A stretch of 8,766 bases of DNA from Euryarchaeota archaeon UBA538 (lineage in GTDB: Archaea; Thermoplasmatota; Poseidoniia; Poseidoniales; Thalassarchaeaceae). Below the pieces are notes generated by a model, which was given only the letters and a program-made list of their open reading frames with translations, searched no databases and was not told the DNA's origin. Shown piece after piece: positions 1 to 7,942 of the stretch (the stretch's first letter is position 1; each line of letters begins with the position of its first letter). The stretch covers positions 18,332 to 27,097 of the forward strand of contig DALC01000111.1 in NCBI GenBank assembly GCA_002499325.1. Direction: 5' to 3'. The translations under genes were made by a program, and so were the position numbers.

Positions 1-1319
1 GTATCGATGTTAGACAGTAGATTCCAGGCTAGGTCTAGAGTTCCCTCACTGATCGACCTGTCCTCATCCCTACTCTGCCTTAGGAATTGATCCTCGAATA
101 TATCTGCGAATTTCAGAAGTTGGAGATCACGCTCGTTGAGTGCATCTTCACCGACAATTGCCACCAGTCCCCTGAGCTCTTTCCCTTGAGCATAGGCGGC
201 GTATAGTTGGTCGGAGACAGACTTGTGATCCTCTCTGGTCTTACCGTCTCCTATTCCAGCATTCATCAGCCTGCTCAAAGACGGGAGCACATTGATAGGG
301 GGGTATATGCCCTTCTGATGAAGCTCTCTCGAAATAACAATCTGCCCCTCTGTGATATATCCTGAAAGATCAGGTATTGGGTGAGTAATATCGTCACCAG
401 GCATAGTCAAAATCGGGAATTGGGTTATAGAGCCTTTCTTGCCCTTCACCAATCCAGCTCTTTCGTACAGCATGGCAAGATCAGTATACATGTAGCCAGG
501 GTAACCTCTCCTTCCGGGAACCTCTTCCCTGGCAGCTCCAATTTGTCTAAGAGACTCACAGTAATTGGTCATGTCGGTGTATATCACCAGAACGTGATAA
601 TCATGCTCAAATGCGAGATACTCAGCAGCAGTTAAGGCTAGTCTTGGGGTAATCAATCTCTCCACGGCGGGGTCATCGGCTAGATTGACGAAGAGCGCGG
701 AATTCTCAAGAGCACCGGTTCTCTCCAGATCATGAACGAAGAAGTTGTATTCCTCCGCGGTAATTCCCATTGCGCAAAAGACAACCACGAAATCATCATC
801 GCTTCCAACCAGCTTGGCCTGACGGGCAATCTGCAGAGCGATGTCATTGTGAGGGAGACCACTGGCGCTGAAGATAGGGAGCTTCTGTCCCCTGACCAGA
901 GATGTACATGCATCAATTGCAGAAATTCCGGTCTGGATAAATGACTCAGGACTCTGGCGCGAATATGGATTAATGGCTGCACCGATGATATCTGCCATAT
1001 CGTCGGCGACGATGTCCGGTCCACCATCCCTGGGCCTTCCTGCGCCGTCCAAGATTCTTCCAATCAGTCCCTTGCTAACAGGTAGCTTGAAGACGTCTCC
1101 AAGGAACTTGACGCCGGTCTGTCTATCGACAGATGCGGTGCCCTCGAAAACTTGCACGATTACCTGATCGTCGGACGTATCCAACACCTGGCCATTCTTG
1201 ATTGAACCATCGCTCAGCATTAGCTGGACGATTTCACCGTATGAAACTGGTTCAGTCTTGTTTAGGAAAACCAATGGTCCCTTGACGTCTGTAATGGTTC
1301 TGTATTCTTTTCCACTCAT
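1..1319 (-). CDS. atpB: A-type ATP synthase subunit B (partial, C-terminus off the left edge)
   Basis: This is the non-catalytic nucleotide-binding subunit of the A1 head; three copies alternate with three A subunits around the central stalk. I translated it by hand from the ATG at 1319, and it stays open to the window edge (439 codons, against about 460 usual). The start reads [18 protein letters not shown]. The P-loop is degenerate in the way typical of B subunits ([18 protein letters not shown]). Other family blocks are [19 protein letters not shown] and [14 protein letters not shown]350 in the latter aligns with the arginine that completes the catalytic site of the neighbouring A subunit. 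The visible end, [12 protein letters not shown], matches the family's C-terminal region, so roughly 20-25 residues are missing. The start is fixed by GAGGTGAT (1330-1323) 3 nt before the ATG. The gene follows the atpA stop by 11 nt, so the two are surely cotranscribed. Family assignment is near certain. Confidence 0.97.
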   Translation of the reverse strand, partial: MSGKEYRTITDVKGPLVFLNKTEPVSYGEIVQLMLSDGSIKNGQVLDTSDDQVIVQVFEGTASVDRQTGVKFLGDVFKLPVSKGLIGRILDGAGRPRDGGPDIVADDMADIIGAAINPYSRQSPESFIQTGISAIDACTSLVRGQKLPIFSASGLPHNDIALQIARQAKLVGSDDDFVVVFCAMGITAEEYNFFVHDLERTGALENSALFVNLADDPAVERLITPRLALTAAEYLAFEHDYHVLVIYTDMTNYCESLRQIGAAREEVPGRRGYPGYMYTDLAMLYERAGLVKGKKGSITQFPILTMPGDDITHPIPDLSGYITEGQIVISRELHQKGIYPPINVLPSLSRLMNAGIGDGKTREDHKSVSDQLYAAYAQGKELRGLVAIVGEDALNERDLQLLKFADIFEDQFLRQSRDEDRSISEGTLDLAWNLLSNID

Positions 1320-1322
1320 GTT

Positions 1323-1330
1323 ATCACCTC
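1323..1330 (-). promoter_or_regulatory. Shine-Dalgarno of atpB
   Basis: The minus strand reads GAGGTGAT directly after the atpA stop codon (TGA at 1333-1331) and 3 nt before the atpB ATG at 1319. It is an almost full match to the 3' end of archaeal 16S rRNA and fixes the start of atpB. Confidence 0.8.
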
Positions 1331-3073
1331 TCAGTTAGCCTCCATACTAGCATCAATCTGCTTACTCATCTCGCTTACAAGATCGTTGATTCTTTCTGCA
1401 TATCCTTTCTCGAACCTGCCTCTCATGAGATCGGTCCTTGCTGGTACGTTGACCACATCTTCCAATTGTCCACCGCCAGCGATTGCTTTCTTGGCTTCTT
1501 CCTGGAAAGTTAGGATGGCTTTTGCCATGTGGTACTGGAGATCAAGATCGCTGAATGTATCAACGTCGTGGAATGCATTCTGCTGAAGGAAGAACTCCCT
1601 AATCATCCTAGCAACCTCGAGGGTTAGTTGCTGATCGATTGGAAGGGCATCTGAACCTACTAGTTGGACGATTTCCTGAAGCTCCGACTCGATTTGCAAC
1701 AAAGTACTGATTTCAGTTCTAACTTCGGGGAAGTCAGAAGCGATGTTGTCCCTATACCATTGGTCTAGAGCTTGCGGGTACAGGCTGTATGAATTTAGCC
1801 AATTAATTGCAGGGAAGTGCCTCTGCCTTGCTAGACCTGCATCTAGGCCCCAGAAAACCTTCACTATCCTCAGTGTACCTTGACTAACAGGCTCGGAAAT
1901 ATCTCCGCCAGGAGGCGAAACGGCTCCGATAACCGAAACAGAACCATCTGACCCTGCAAGAGTCTGAACTCTTCCTGCTCTCTCATAGAACTCAGCCAAT
2001 CTGCTTGATAGGTATGCAGGGTATCCTTCTTCCCCAGGCATTTCTTCTAGCCTAGACGAAATTTCCCTCATTGCCTCGGCCCACCTACTTGTGGAGTCAG
2101 CCATTAGTGCTACATTGTAGCCCATGTCTCTGAAATATTCGGCGATTGTAATTCCTGTGTAAACAGAGGCCTCTCTAGCCGCCACAGGCATATTGGAAGT
2201 ATTTGCTATCATGACAGTTCTATTCATCAGAGGTTTGTTCGTATTCGGATCGATGAGATGTGGGAATTCATCCAGAACCTCCGTCATCTCATTTCCTCTC
2301 TCGCCACAACCAATGTAAACGACAATCTGAGCATCCGACCACTTGGCCAGCTGTTGCTGGGTAACGGTCTTTCCAGATCCGAATGGACCGGGGATTCCTG
2401 CAGTCCCTCCCTTAGCTAGTGGGAACAAGAAATCCAGGATTCTCTGACCTGTAATCAGGGGAACATCCGGGGCATACTTCTGAACGAATGGTCGTGGGTG
2501 CCTTACAGGCCACTCTTGCATCATGGCTATCTCTGAGCCATCTTCCAGGACACATACTGTCTCTTTGATATTGAAAGTACCTGATTTGATACTTTTCACC
2601 TTTCCACTGACATTGGGGGGGACCATGACACGGTGCTCTATTGTCTCGGTCTCCTGGACAGTACCGATAACATGCCCGGAACTTACCTCATCTCCTTTGT
2701 CAACAGTTGCTTTGAACTCCCACTCTCTTTCCAAATCCAGACCGTCGGCATCCACACCTCTGGTGATGAATACGCCCATGGTCTCCTCAAGCTTGGGAAG
2801 AGGCCGTTGTATTCCATCGTAGATCTGGGTTAGTAGACCCGGGCCCAATTGCACCGAGAGGGTCTGTCCAGTTCTGATAACTGGCTCCCCTGGACTTATC
2901 CCAGACGTCTCTTCGTAAACTTGGATAACGGATTGATCCCCATGCAACTCAATCACCTCTCCCATGAGTCCCTCATCGCCAACCCTGACGACCTCATACA
3001 TTCTTGGCGATATTCCTACTGCTGTCACAACTGGTCCGGAAATCCGGTAGATTAGTCCATTCTCATTACTCAT
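1331..3073 (-). CDS. atpA: A-type ATP synthase catalytic subunit A
   Basis: This is the catalytic subunit of the A1 head, where ADP and phosphate are joined. It is 580 aa, the usual length. The N-terminal beta-barrel (about 1-70) opens with [16 protein letters not shown]. The non-homologous insert that separates A-type from F-type beta subunits spans roughly 110-190. The P-loop GPFGSGKT is at 229-236 (K235, T236), the catalytic glutamate is E258 in [10 protein letters not shown], and the Walker B region is [12 protein letters not shown] with D326. The block [20 protein letters not shown] starts at residue 343, and the helical C-terminal domain includes QALDQWY and [17 protein letters not shown]. 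There is no intein at the P-loop, a site occupied in some Thermoplasma relatives. The SD AGGAAGTGA (3088-3080) lies 6 nt before the ATG. The gene is 24 nt downstream of atpF and 11 nt upstream of atpB. Confidence 0.99.
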   Translation of the reverse strand: MSNENGLIYRISGPVVTAVGISPRMYEVVRVGDEGLMGEVIELHGDQSVIQVYEETSGISPGEPVIRTGQTLSVQLGPGLLTQIYDGIQRPLPKLEETMGVFITRGVDADGLDLEREWEFKATVDKGDEVSSGHVIGTVQETETIEHRVMVPPNVSGKVKSIKSGTFNIKETVCVLEDGSEIAMMQEWPVRHPRPFVQKYAPDVPLITGQRILDFLFPLAKGGTAGIPGPFGSGKTVTQQQLAKWSDAQIVVYIGCGERGNEMTEVLDEFPHLIDPNTNKPLMNRTVMIANTSNMPVAAREASVYTGITIAEYFRDMGYNVALMADSTSRWAEAMREISSRLEEMPGEEGYPAYLSSRLAEFYERAGRVQTLAGSDGSVSVIGAVSPPGGDISEPVSQGTLRIVKVFWGLDAGLARQRHFPAINWLNSYSLYPQALDQWYRDNIASDFPEVRTEISTLLQIESELQEIVQLVGSDALPIDQQLTLEVARMIREFFLQQNAFHDVDTFSDLDLQYHMAKAILTFQEEAKKAIAGGGQLEDVVNVPARTDLMRGRFEKGYAERINDLVSEMSKQIDASMEAN

Positions 3074-3097
3074 TTATTTTCACTTCCTGTTAATTGC

Positions 3098-3397
3098 TTA
3101 CTTCCAAAGGTCCACACCTAAAGCAGACTTGATGGACTCTCGAAGAGTGTTATCTTCTTGGGTCCCTATCCCCAAAACTGTTGGAGTGACACTTTCCGTC
3201 AACTGCAAGCGGAGTCTATCGGAAAGTTTGTTGAGATCTTCGTTATCTACCACTACAACCCCGATCTCGTCTTGGTTGAGTAGTGATTTAAGGAGCTCAG
3301 AAAGCTCTTCATCATTGGACGGATTATGCAGATTCTTCACCCCTGCTAACTGGAATCCGAGTGTGAATTCAAGAGGCCCTACTACTGCAATTTCCAT
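3098..3397 (-). CDS. atpF: A-type ATP synthase subunit F
   Basis: This is a small central-stalk subunit that binds subunit D and turns with the rotor. The 99-aa product starts MEIAVVGPLEFTLGFQLAGV, the characteristic opening of the family's Rossmann-like domain. A central hydrophobic strand, IGVVVVDNEDL, and the segment TPTVLGIGTQ follow; many archaeal homologues have PxxxxIP at this second strand. The length is normal (about 100 aa). I chose the ATG at 3397: the GTG at 3406 lies inside the Shine-Dalgarno GAGGTGA, which sits 5 nt before this ATG. The last base of the atpC stop codon is part of that same SD, so translation of C and F is probably coupled. In sequence the family is less conserved than A and B, but the position between atpC and atpA settles it. 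Confidence 0.95.
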   Translation of the reverse strand: MEIAVVGPLEFTLGFQLAGVKNLHNPSNDEELSELLKSLLNQDEIGVVVVDNEDLNKLSDRLRLQLTESVTPTVLGIGTQEDNTLRESIKSALGVDLWK

Positions 3398-3402
3398 TTT
3401 TT

Positions 3403-3409
3403 TCACCTC
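3403..3409 (-). promoter_or_regulatory. Shine-Dalgarno of atpF, overlapping the atpC stop
   Basis: GAGGTGA on the minus strand shares its first G with the TAG stop of atpC (3411-3409) and is followed 5 nt later by the atpF ATG at 3397. The in-frame GTG at 3406 is part of this site and is therefore unlikely to be the start. Confidence 0.75.
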
Positions 3410-4461
3410 TAGTAATCCATGTGCGCTTCGATTACATCATCTGGCAGCCCTACTGCTTTACCGCGAACGAGTAGCCTGAGGTTTCGTACCTCGAGTGCCT
3501 TGCATTCGATGTAATGTATGATGGGGAATGGGGAAATTGGACTCAGATGAGAGAACTTCTTCAGAAGAGCATGCCTCTGATGAGACAGCAGTTCTGCGAA
3601 TGGGTCCAAAGTACCCATTTCCTCAGATTTTCTCAGAGCCTCGTCAAATCCGGAGTCATTGAAGGAGTTACTTCTTCGAAGAGCTTCCAACAATTCATCA
3701 TCATTTGTCGATTGACTGGCCTGTTTCATTACCGATGCATCTATTCTTCCACCTGGAATCACTATGGAGGAGCGTTTTTCCGGGGAAGTGTCCAGCCTAA
3801 TTGCCCTGAGCTGATTAATGATGTTTCTATGATCGATTTCCATTCTGAGATATTTCAGTAGCTGGGGTTGCCCCTTTCCTGACTTTACTGCCTTTATGGC
3901 GTCAGAAAAGTACTGAATGTCAAGAGCATTTTCCATTTCTTCAAGGCTTAACTCGCCTTCTAACTTCGATAGGGTCCTTCCCCAAGGGGTTCCAGACATA
4001 GAATCTACTGCTTCTTGCAATCCTTCTGTAGATCTCACTATAGCTAGCCATGGAGCATTCCTAGAGTTCTCTGGAGGGAGAATCTGACTCTCGATGATCT
4101 CGTCAGAAGCCCCACCGTTTATGGCTCTGAGAACGGTCTTGGCTTTCTCATAGTCGAATCTTTCAACGTAGATTGCTACTAGTGATCTTAGATGCCCGTG
4201 ACAGAAGCTCATAACTTGGTGTACGTCGTTGTCCATGTTGTGGAAAAGTGCTGCTTCTACAGCGTCTGCACCTGACATTCTCGAAGCATAGAGGTCCATC
4301 TCGGCCCTGTAACCCAATTCTCCGATACTGGCACCTATTGAGTCAGGACCCTGTTGGAGGAGTTGGCGCATCCTAGTGGAGTCTATCAGCGAGGCCTTCC
4401 TTGCCTTTGCTCTCGCTGAGGCGTTGTACACATTAGAACGCCCGGAACTCACACTAGCCAT
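3409..4461 (-). CDS. atpC: A-type ATP synthase subunit C
   Basis: This is the funnel-shaped adaptor that seats the D-F central stalk on the membrane rotor ring (homologue of V-ATPase subunit d). The 350-aa product is at the usual family length and almost wholly helical in character. It contains family-like segments: an early MRQLLQQGPDSIGASIGELG block, YVERFDYEKAKTVLRAI, YLRMEIDHRNIINQLRAIRL, and near the end YIECKALEVRNLRLLVRGKA, which resembles the conserved C-terminal KExExxNLRxIxxGK block. The ATG at 4461 is preferred to the GTG at 4476, because that GTG would overlap the atpE stop and run through the Shine-Dalgarno GAGGTGA (4472-4466), which is well placed for the ATG. It begins 11 nt after atpE. 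No defect is seen. Confidence 0.97.
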   Translation of the reverse strand: MASVSSGRSNVYNASARAKARKASLIDSTRMRQLLQQGPDSIGASIGELGYRAEMDLYASRMSGADAVEAALFHNMDNDVHQVMSFCHGHLRSLVAIYVERFDYEKAKTVLRAINGGASDEIIESQILPPENSRNAPWLAIVRSTEGLQEAVDSMSGTPWGRTLSKLEGELSLEEMENALDIQYFSDAIKAVKSGKGQPQLLKYLRMEIDHRNIINQLRAIRLDTSPEKRSSIVIPGGRIDASVMKQASQSTNDDELLEALRRSNSFNDSGFDEALRKSEEMGTLDPFAELLSHQRHALLKKFSHLSPISPFPIIHYIECKALEVRNLRLLVRGKAVGLPDDVIEAHMDY

Positions 4462-4465
4462 ACCT

Positions 4466-4472
4466 TCACCTC
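4466..4472 (-). promoter_or_regulatory. Shine-Dalgarno of atpC
   Basis: GAGGTGA follows the atpE TGA stop (4475-4473) directly and precedes the atpC ATG at 4461 by 4 nt. It decides the start against the upstream GTG at 4476. Confidence 0.75.
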
Positions 4473-5030
4473 TCACTCTCCGAATAGTGCTTTATTGACT
4501 GGCCCTAGATTAGCCTTCCATGCATCTTCTAGGAGGCTATCGAACCTGTAGTCCAAGACTACCGATCCGTCCTTGGACTCGAGTACAAAACCACCGAGTC
4601 CTTCTATGTCGTCCCCGAGAGTGAACTCAGATGACGAAAGTGCCTTTCTGTCTATTTTTACAGGCCTCATTACCATGTCTGATCCGGAGGAGCTAGCCTC
4701 CTTGACAAGAGACTGGATAATCTCATTCCTTCCTTCCAGGTCGGGTGATGAAACTCTATCTTTCACCGACTCCCATGTCATGTCTAGTTCTTCTCGTCGG
4801 GCGACAAGAGCTCTCTTTTGGTTGGCCTGCCTAGCTGCGGCGACCACTTCGATAGAAATCTGCTTGCTGTCCTTAGAAGCACGAGCCTCTACATCTGCGG
4901 CTGCTGAGGCCGCCTCGCTCTTGGCTAGGTCCTTGATCTTCTTAGCTTCGGCTTTGGCATTGTCGATTATCTGCTTAGCCTCGGCTTCAGCTTGCATGCT
5001 GATTTCATTGGATAGGGCATCTAGTGACAT
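4473..5030 (-). CDS. atpE: A-type ATP synthase subunit E
   Basis: This is a peripheral-stalk chain that pairs with subunit H to hold the A1 head against rotation. It is 185 aa, as usual. The first 85 or so residues form an alanine-, lysine- and glutamate-rich coiled coil (AEAEAKQIIDNAKAEAKKI onward). The C-terminal half forms the globular head-binding domain, ending in the family pattern GLGGFVLESKDGSVVLDYRF and closing with ALFGE, where homologues show GGVVVESKDGxxxxxNTF and LFGE. The SD GAGGTAA (5041-5035) precedes the ATG by 4 nt. The gene starts 40 nt after atpK and stops 11 nt before atpC. Homology is clear from the C-terminal domain, while the coiled coil itself is not diagnostic. Confidence 0.97.
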   Translation of the reverse strand: MSLDALSNEISMQAEAEAKQIIDNAKAEAKKIKDLAKSEAASAAADVEARASKDSKQISIEVVAAARQANQKRALVARREELDMTWESVKDRVSSPDLEGRNEIIQSLVKEASSSGSDMVMRPVKIDRKALSSSEFTLGDDIEGLGGFVLESKDGSVVLDYRFDSLLEDAWKANLGPVNKALFGE

Positions 5031-5070
5031 TTTCTTACCTCAATTATAGAATTCTCGATTCCAGTTCCGC

Positions 5071-5385
5071 TTAGAGCAGGAACAGTGCTAGGAAACCGAA
5101 AAGTACGATTGTCTCAGGTAGAGCAGTGAAGATTAGTCCGCTAACGAACTTGCTTGAGTCTTCTGATATCATGCCTACGGCGGCAGCTCCGATCGGGCCC
5201 TGGCTCATACCAGTTCCGATACCGCATAGTCCCAGTGCCAATCCAGCACCAAGCTTCTGCGCATCCCAATGTGCGGCTGCCGTCTGTACATCTCCCTCTT
5301 GAGCCGCGACCACAGATGCAATCATTGCAAACGAGGTCAGCACCATAAGGGAGCTCATTCCTTTCATCATGTTTCTTCTGTTCAT
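5071..5385 (-). CDS. atpK: A-type ATP synthase subunit K (rotor ring c subunit), with signal-like leader
   Basis: This is the membrane rotor ring proteolipid that carries the coupling ion. The ATG at 5385 gives 104 aa and has AAGGAGG 7 nt upstream. The ATG at 5409 lies in a hairpin stem and would place the SD inside the gene. The family hairpin spans 44-104: one helix with GIGTGMSQGPIGAAAVG (Q62) and a second with LIFTALPETIVLFGF, where E91 is the ion-binding carboxylate and T92 follows it. Ahead of these, MNRRN and a hydrophobic stretch at about 9-28 ending VVAAQ look like a signal peptide, with a plausible cut after A28 leaving about 76 residues, the size of a two-helix c subunit. From memory, the Thermus L subunit is built the same way and has a similar LPETLVIFG motif. 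F96 occupies the position that is tyrosine in classic sodium-binding rings, which favours protons but does not prove it. Confidence 0.96.
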   Translation of the reverse strand: MNRRNMMKGMSSLMVLTSFAMIASVVAAQEGDVQTAAAHWDAQKLGAGLALGLCGIGTGMSQGPIGAAAVGMISEDSSKFVSGLIFTALPETIVLFGFLALFLL

Positions 5386-5392
5386 ATTTTTT

Positions 5393-5399
5393 CCTCCTT
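5393..5399 (-). promoter_or_regulatory. Strong Shine-Dalgarno of atpK
   Basis: AAGGAGG is the longest purine-rich SD core in the window, 7 nt before the ATG at 5385. A strong site fits the need for many c subunits per enzyme and fixes the start. Confidence 0.85.
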
Positions 5400-5406
5400 G
5401 TGTTTT

Positions 5407-5420
5407 CAAGCTAATGCTTG
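5407..5420 (-). promoter_or_regulatory. Small hairpin between atpI and atpK
   Basis: The minus strand reads CAAGC-ATTA-GCTTG, a perfect 5-bp stem with a 4-nt loop. It lies 14 nt after the atpI stop codon and 7 nt before the atpK SD. It may mark an mRNA end or processing point, or keep the atpK ribosome site clear. It is too weak, and lacks a U-run, to be called a terminator. The function is inference. Confidence 0.35.
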
Positions 5421-5434
5421 GAATCTGATCTGAT

Positions 5435-7600
5435 CTATTCTACCTCCACGTATTTGGACTTCAGACCGAATGGTCTGAATTCCTCGCCACTTGAATCATA
5501 ATACTGCCTCATCCACTCTACGAAGTGAAGTCTGGCGGCGTGGATATTTGGACTGAAAACGCCTAAGCCCCATGCAAAGGCTTGTACGGCCAACCAGCCA
5601 AGTAGTAGTAAAGGAATAGAAACAAAATCCATGGTGGATGCGTGGGCCATGTCCTCCAGGATATGTGCGAGAGGCTCGAATAGCTTCTCATTGCCTGTCT
5701 CAGCTATCTTGACACCCACAATACCTACTGCGAATAGCCTGACATATGAAATCACCGTGGGCATCATACCAACTGCTTCAATGGGGGCCAATCCCACGTT
5801 AATCGGGAATGGCACTCCATGGTACTTGTAGAGAGTCCACATTAGCAGCACTACCGAGACAAGCACAATTCCGGCCCCTGGGAACATAAGTGCTTCAGCC
5901 TCTTCTGCACCAAGCCAGCCCTGATTGTCACCGAGGAATCCGTATGCAAACATCCAGCCCCCGATCAGCAGGGCCATCCAAGTACCCTTCTCAAAGAATG
6001 CACAAACGAGCCCTACCCCCCCGTGCCCGTTGCCGTACAGGAGGATATCCCTGAATCCGATGGCCAATCCCATTAGAATGTGGATGAATCCGACGTAAAT
6101 GGTCAGGACTATCAGATCCTCTAGATGGGTCCCTACTCTATGGAAGGGGAATGAGAGTGTGATTCCGTAGCCTATATCTGCTACGGGCCCATATCCATGA
6201 TCTAGATTTAATGGATAGAGACTTGCAAGGAATGCGACAGGAGAGAGATTTTCACTATACATATAATGCCCGGACGAGTCCTTCATGTAGCTTCCATCGG
6301 CATAGGTTAGCTTATCATAAAGGAAAATCTCCCATCCAGCAAACTCTGCATAAATGTAGCCGAAAATTAGAGTTCCTAATCCGATATATGTCAGGAACTT
6401 CCCCCCGAGCATCAGCATGTCATTGGTGCCAGAGTTCCTGATGACCATCCAGCCGACGCCCATGGTGATGAGGCCATATGCCATGTCACCGAGCATCATC
6501 CCGAAGAACAATGGATAAGTGAACATCATGAAAATGGTAGGGTCGATTCTTCCATAGGCAGGCCTTCCGACAGCATCGGTAAGCAGTTCCATCGGTTTGC
6601 TTGTGCTCCTATCCTGATACGCTATGGGTGGCATCTCCTGATGGTGGTGGTGGTCAGAATGACCGTGTCCACCTCCTCCGGCCACTAGCTCAAATTGATT
6701 TGCTTCTGTGTGAAGGCAGAATGGCTTGAGAGCATCCATGACTTCTTCTGCCCTGTTCATTACCAGCCAGCCATCTATGACGAAGGCGTGATCAGATACC
6801 GCGACCCTAGTGGGCGCAGTCAGCACGTCATGGTCCCTCTCAAGAACTTCTAGACCGCAAGCGAGTGCTTCCCCGTTTTCACTGACCCACTCTTGGACCT
6901 GTTCAGACAGGGATTCCCTCTCATTTACCAAGTCATTCTTCAGCTTCATGGCCTCTGATAGACGCTCGTTAGGCGACCCCTTTCCCGAGGGGAGGGGAAT
7001 TGTTTCAAAGCCTGCTGATTCCAGAGCTTTGGAGACTTCCGCAGAGCTATCATTTCTAGTGAAGACGGCGACTAAATTGTTTTTGCCGCTTTTTGAATTG
7101 AAAACCATCGGCGGTTCTTCGAGATTAGAAAATTGAGGAGTGTCCGTGACTGTTCCGACGAAGGATGCTAGAGAATCATAACCACTCAGAAGCTCTATGT
7201 CCAATCCTAACGACGCAACCATCTCGAGTGAGCCTTCCTCCTCGCTCATCGATGAAATCTCATTATCGAGTTCATCGATCCTGGATTGGGCCTGCAATAA
7301 CTCGTCAATCTTGTTCGGGAGTTCTTTGGACAGGCTATCTCTGACTGGGCCTGTGGGTACTGCGCTTTCTGGACCGCTGAAATCGATAATTGAGGCTGCT
7401 GACCTAGCCTTGACCAGTGCCCTACCAATCTCCTCGGAGCTTGGCTCTGGAGTGCCTAGTGAGAATCCGTCTTCGCTACCATCGTAGTCTAAGATATGCA
7501 GAGCGTTGAGTTTAGCCAGGGCCCCTATTGCGCCACTGAGGTTATCTTTGGTGCCCGCGGCTACAAACCTCCCCATTTGCTGGGTGTTAACCTGTGACAT
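5435..7600 (-). CDS. atpI: A-type ATP synthase subunit I (membrane stator, a subunit)
   Basis: This is the membrane stator that forms the two ion half-channels against the K ring and anchors the peripheral stalks. From the ATG at 7600 the product is 721 aa, long for an archaeal homologue (usually about 620-690). Residues 1-340 are the cytoplasmic arm, with coiled-coil stretches near 95-125 and 215-240. The membrane domain begins at ELLTDAVGRPAYGRIDPT, followed by about eight hydrophobic helices. The essential arginine is R621 in VISYVRLFAVGI, and a second conserved arginine is R690 in HAARLHFVEW. Two additions explain the length: a glycine/histidine-rich linker at 308-322 just before the first helix, and a Tyr-rich loop at about 425-492 between the third and fourth helices. 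The GTG at 7609 is an alternative start, but GGAG (7614-7611) is too close to it and lies 10 nt before the ATG. The gene is 19 nt downstream of ahaH. Confidence 0.98.
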   Translation of the reverse strand: MSQVNTQQMGRFVAAGTKDNLSGAIGALAKLNALHILDYDGSEDGFSLGTPEPSSEEIGRALVKARSAASIIDFSGPESAVPTGPVRDSLSKELPNKIDELLQAQSRIDELDNEISSMSEEEGSLEMVASLGLDIELLSGYDSLASFVGTVTDTPQFSNLEEPPMVFNSKSGKNNLVAVFTRNDSSAEVSKALESAGFETIPLPSGKGSPNERLSEAMKLKNDLVNERESLSEQVQEWVSENGEALACGLEVLERDHDVLTAPTRVAVSDHAFVIDGWLVMNRAEEVMDALKPFCLHTEANQFELVAGGGGHGHSDHHHHQEMPPIAYQDRSTSKPMELLTDAVGRPAYGRIDPTIFMMFTYPLFFGMMLGDMAYGLITMGVGWMVIRNSGTNDMLMLGGKFLTYIGLGTLIFGYIYAEFAGWEIFLYDKLTYADGSYMKDSSGHYMYSENLSPVAFLASLYPLNLDHGYGPVADIGYGITLSFPFHRVGTHLEDLIVLTIYVGFIHILMGLAIGFRDILLYGNGHGGVGLVCAFFEKGTWMALLIGGWMFAYGFLGDNQGWLGAEEAEALMFPGAGIVLVSVVLLMWTLYKYHGVPFPINVGLAPIEAVGMMPTVISYVRLFAVGIVGVKIAETGNEKLFEPLAHILEDMAHASTMDFVSIPLLLLGWLAVQAFAWGLGVFSPNIHAARLHFVEWMRQYYDSSGEEFRPFGLKSKYVEVE

Positions 7601-7610
7601 TCGAAGCACT

Positions 7611-7614
7611 CTCC
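7611..7614 (-). promoter_or_regulatory. Short Shine-Dalgarno of atpI
   Basis: GGAG lies 10 nt before the ATG at 7600 but only 1 nt before the in-frame GTG at 7609, so it favours the ATG. The match is short, and the choice changes the product by only three residues. Confidence 0.5.
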
Positions 7615-7619
7615 GGAAA

Positions 7620-7937
7620 TTAATTTGCCCTGAATGAGTCCAGCACTATCTGAACAGCCTTTTCTCTGTTTCCGTCGCTCCCCTTGTGAATGGAATCGAT
7701 TGACGAGTCCCCGTCTTTGGAGACTTTCTTGGCTTCCTTTTCTGCAACGCCCCTTGCCTCGGAAATCATTCCCTGGCTACTTGACTCTGAATCTGATCTG
7801 CCTGATTGGATTATCTCTGTTGCTGATAGTCTGGCCTTCGTTATGATATCGGAAGCCTCGGACTCCGCATCGGATATTATTTCCCTTGCCTTGTTCTCAG
7901 CATTCCTGATTGCCTTGAGGACTGTTTCTCGGCCCAT
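7620..7937 (-). CDS. ahaH: A-type ATP synthase subunit H (peripheral stalk)
   Basis: This is the second peripheral-stalk chain (subunit G in V-ATPase terms), which winds with subunit E into the stator rod between the membrane and the head. The 105-aa product is the normal size and is nearly all charged coiled coil: VLKAIRNAENKAREIISDAE near the start, then repeated A/E/K/S heptads. The opening, with an 'AE..A..II..A..EA' rhythm, is typical of the family. The ATG at 7937 has AAGGTG (7949-7944) 6 nt upstream; the GTG at 7946 is part of that site. It is the first gene of the operon, and its ribosome site sits in a small hairpin. Low-complexity coiled coils are weak evidence alone, but first position directly before atpI is the archaeal norm. 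Confidence 0.93.
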   Translation of the reverse strand: MGRETVLKAIRNAENKAREIISDAESEASDIITKARLSATEIIQSGRSDSESSSQGMISEARGVAEKEAKKVSKDGDSSIDSIHKGSDGNREKAVQIVLDSFRAN

Positions 7938-7942
7938 TTTGT

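Noticed and set aside
680..1063. Minus-strand open frame of 127 codons inside atpB
   Set aside because: It is in another frame of atpB, whose own translation is conserved and unbroken across the whole region.
2366..2389. Possible intein site at the AtpA P-loop
   Set aside because: The GPFGSGKT motif is continuous and the protein has normal length, so no intein is present.
4573..5049. Plus-strand open frame of 158 codons, rich in Ser, Ala and Leu
   Set aside because: It is the complement of the Ala/Glu/Lys-rich atpE coiled coil, a common source of long antisense frames.
5036..5052. TATA-like CTATAATT on the minus strand before atpE, as an internal promoter
   Set aside because: At normal spacing, transcription would start inside atpE, after its ATG, so it cannot serve that gene.
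5423..5436. ATCTG repeated almost three times at the end of atpI
   Set aside because: At 14 bases, partly coding and without flanking symmetry, it is too short to support a function.
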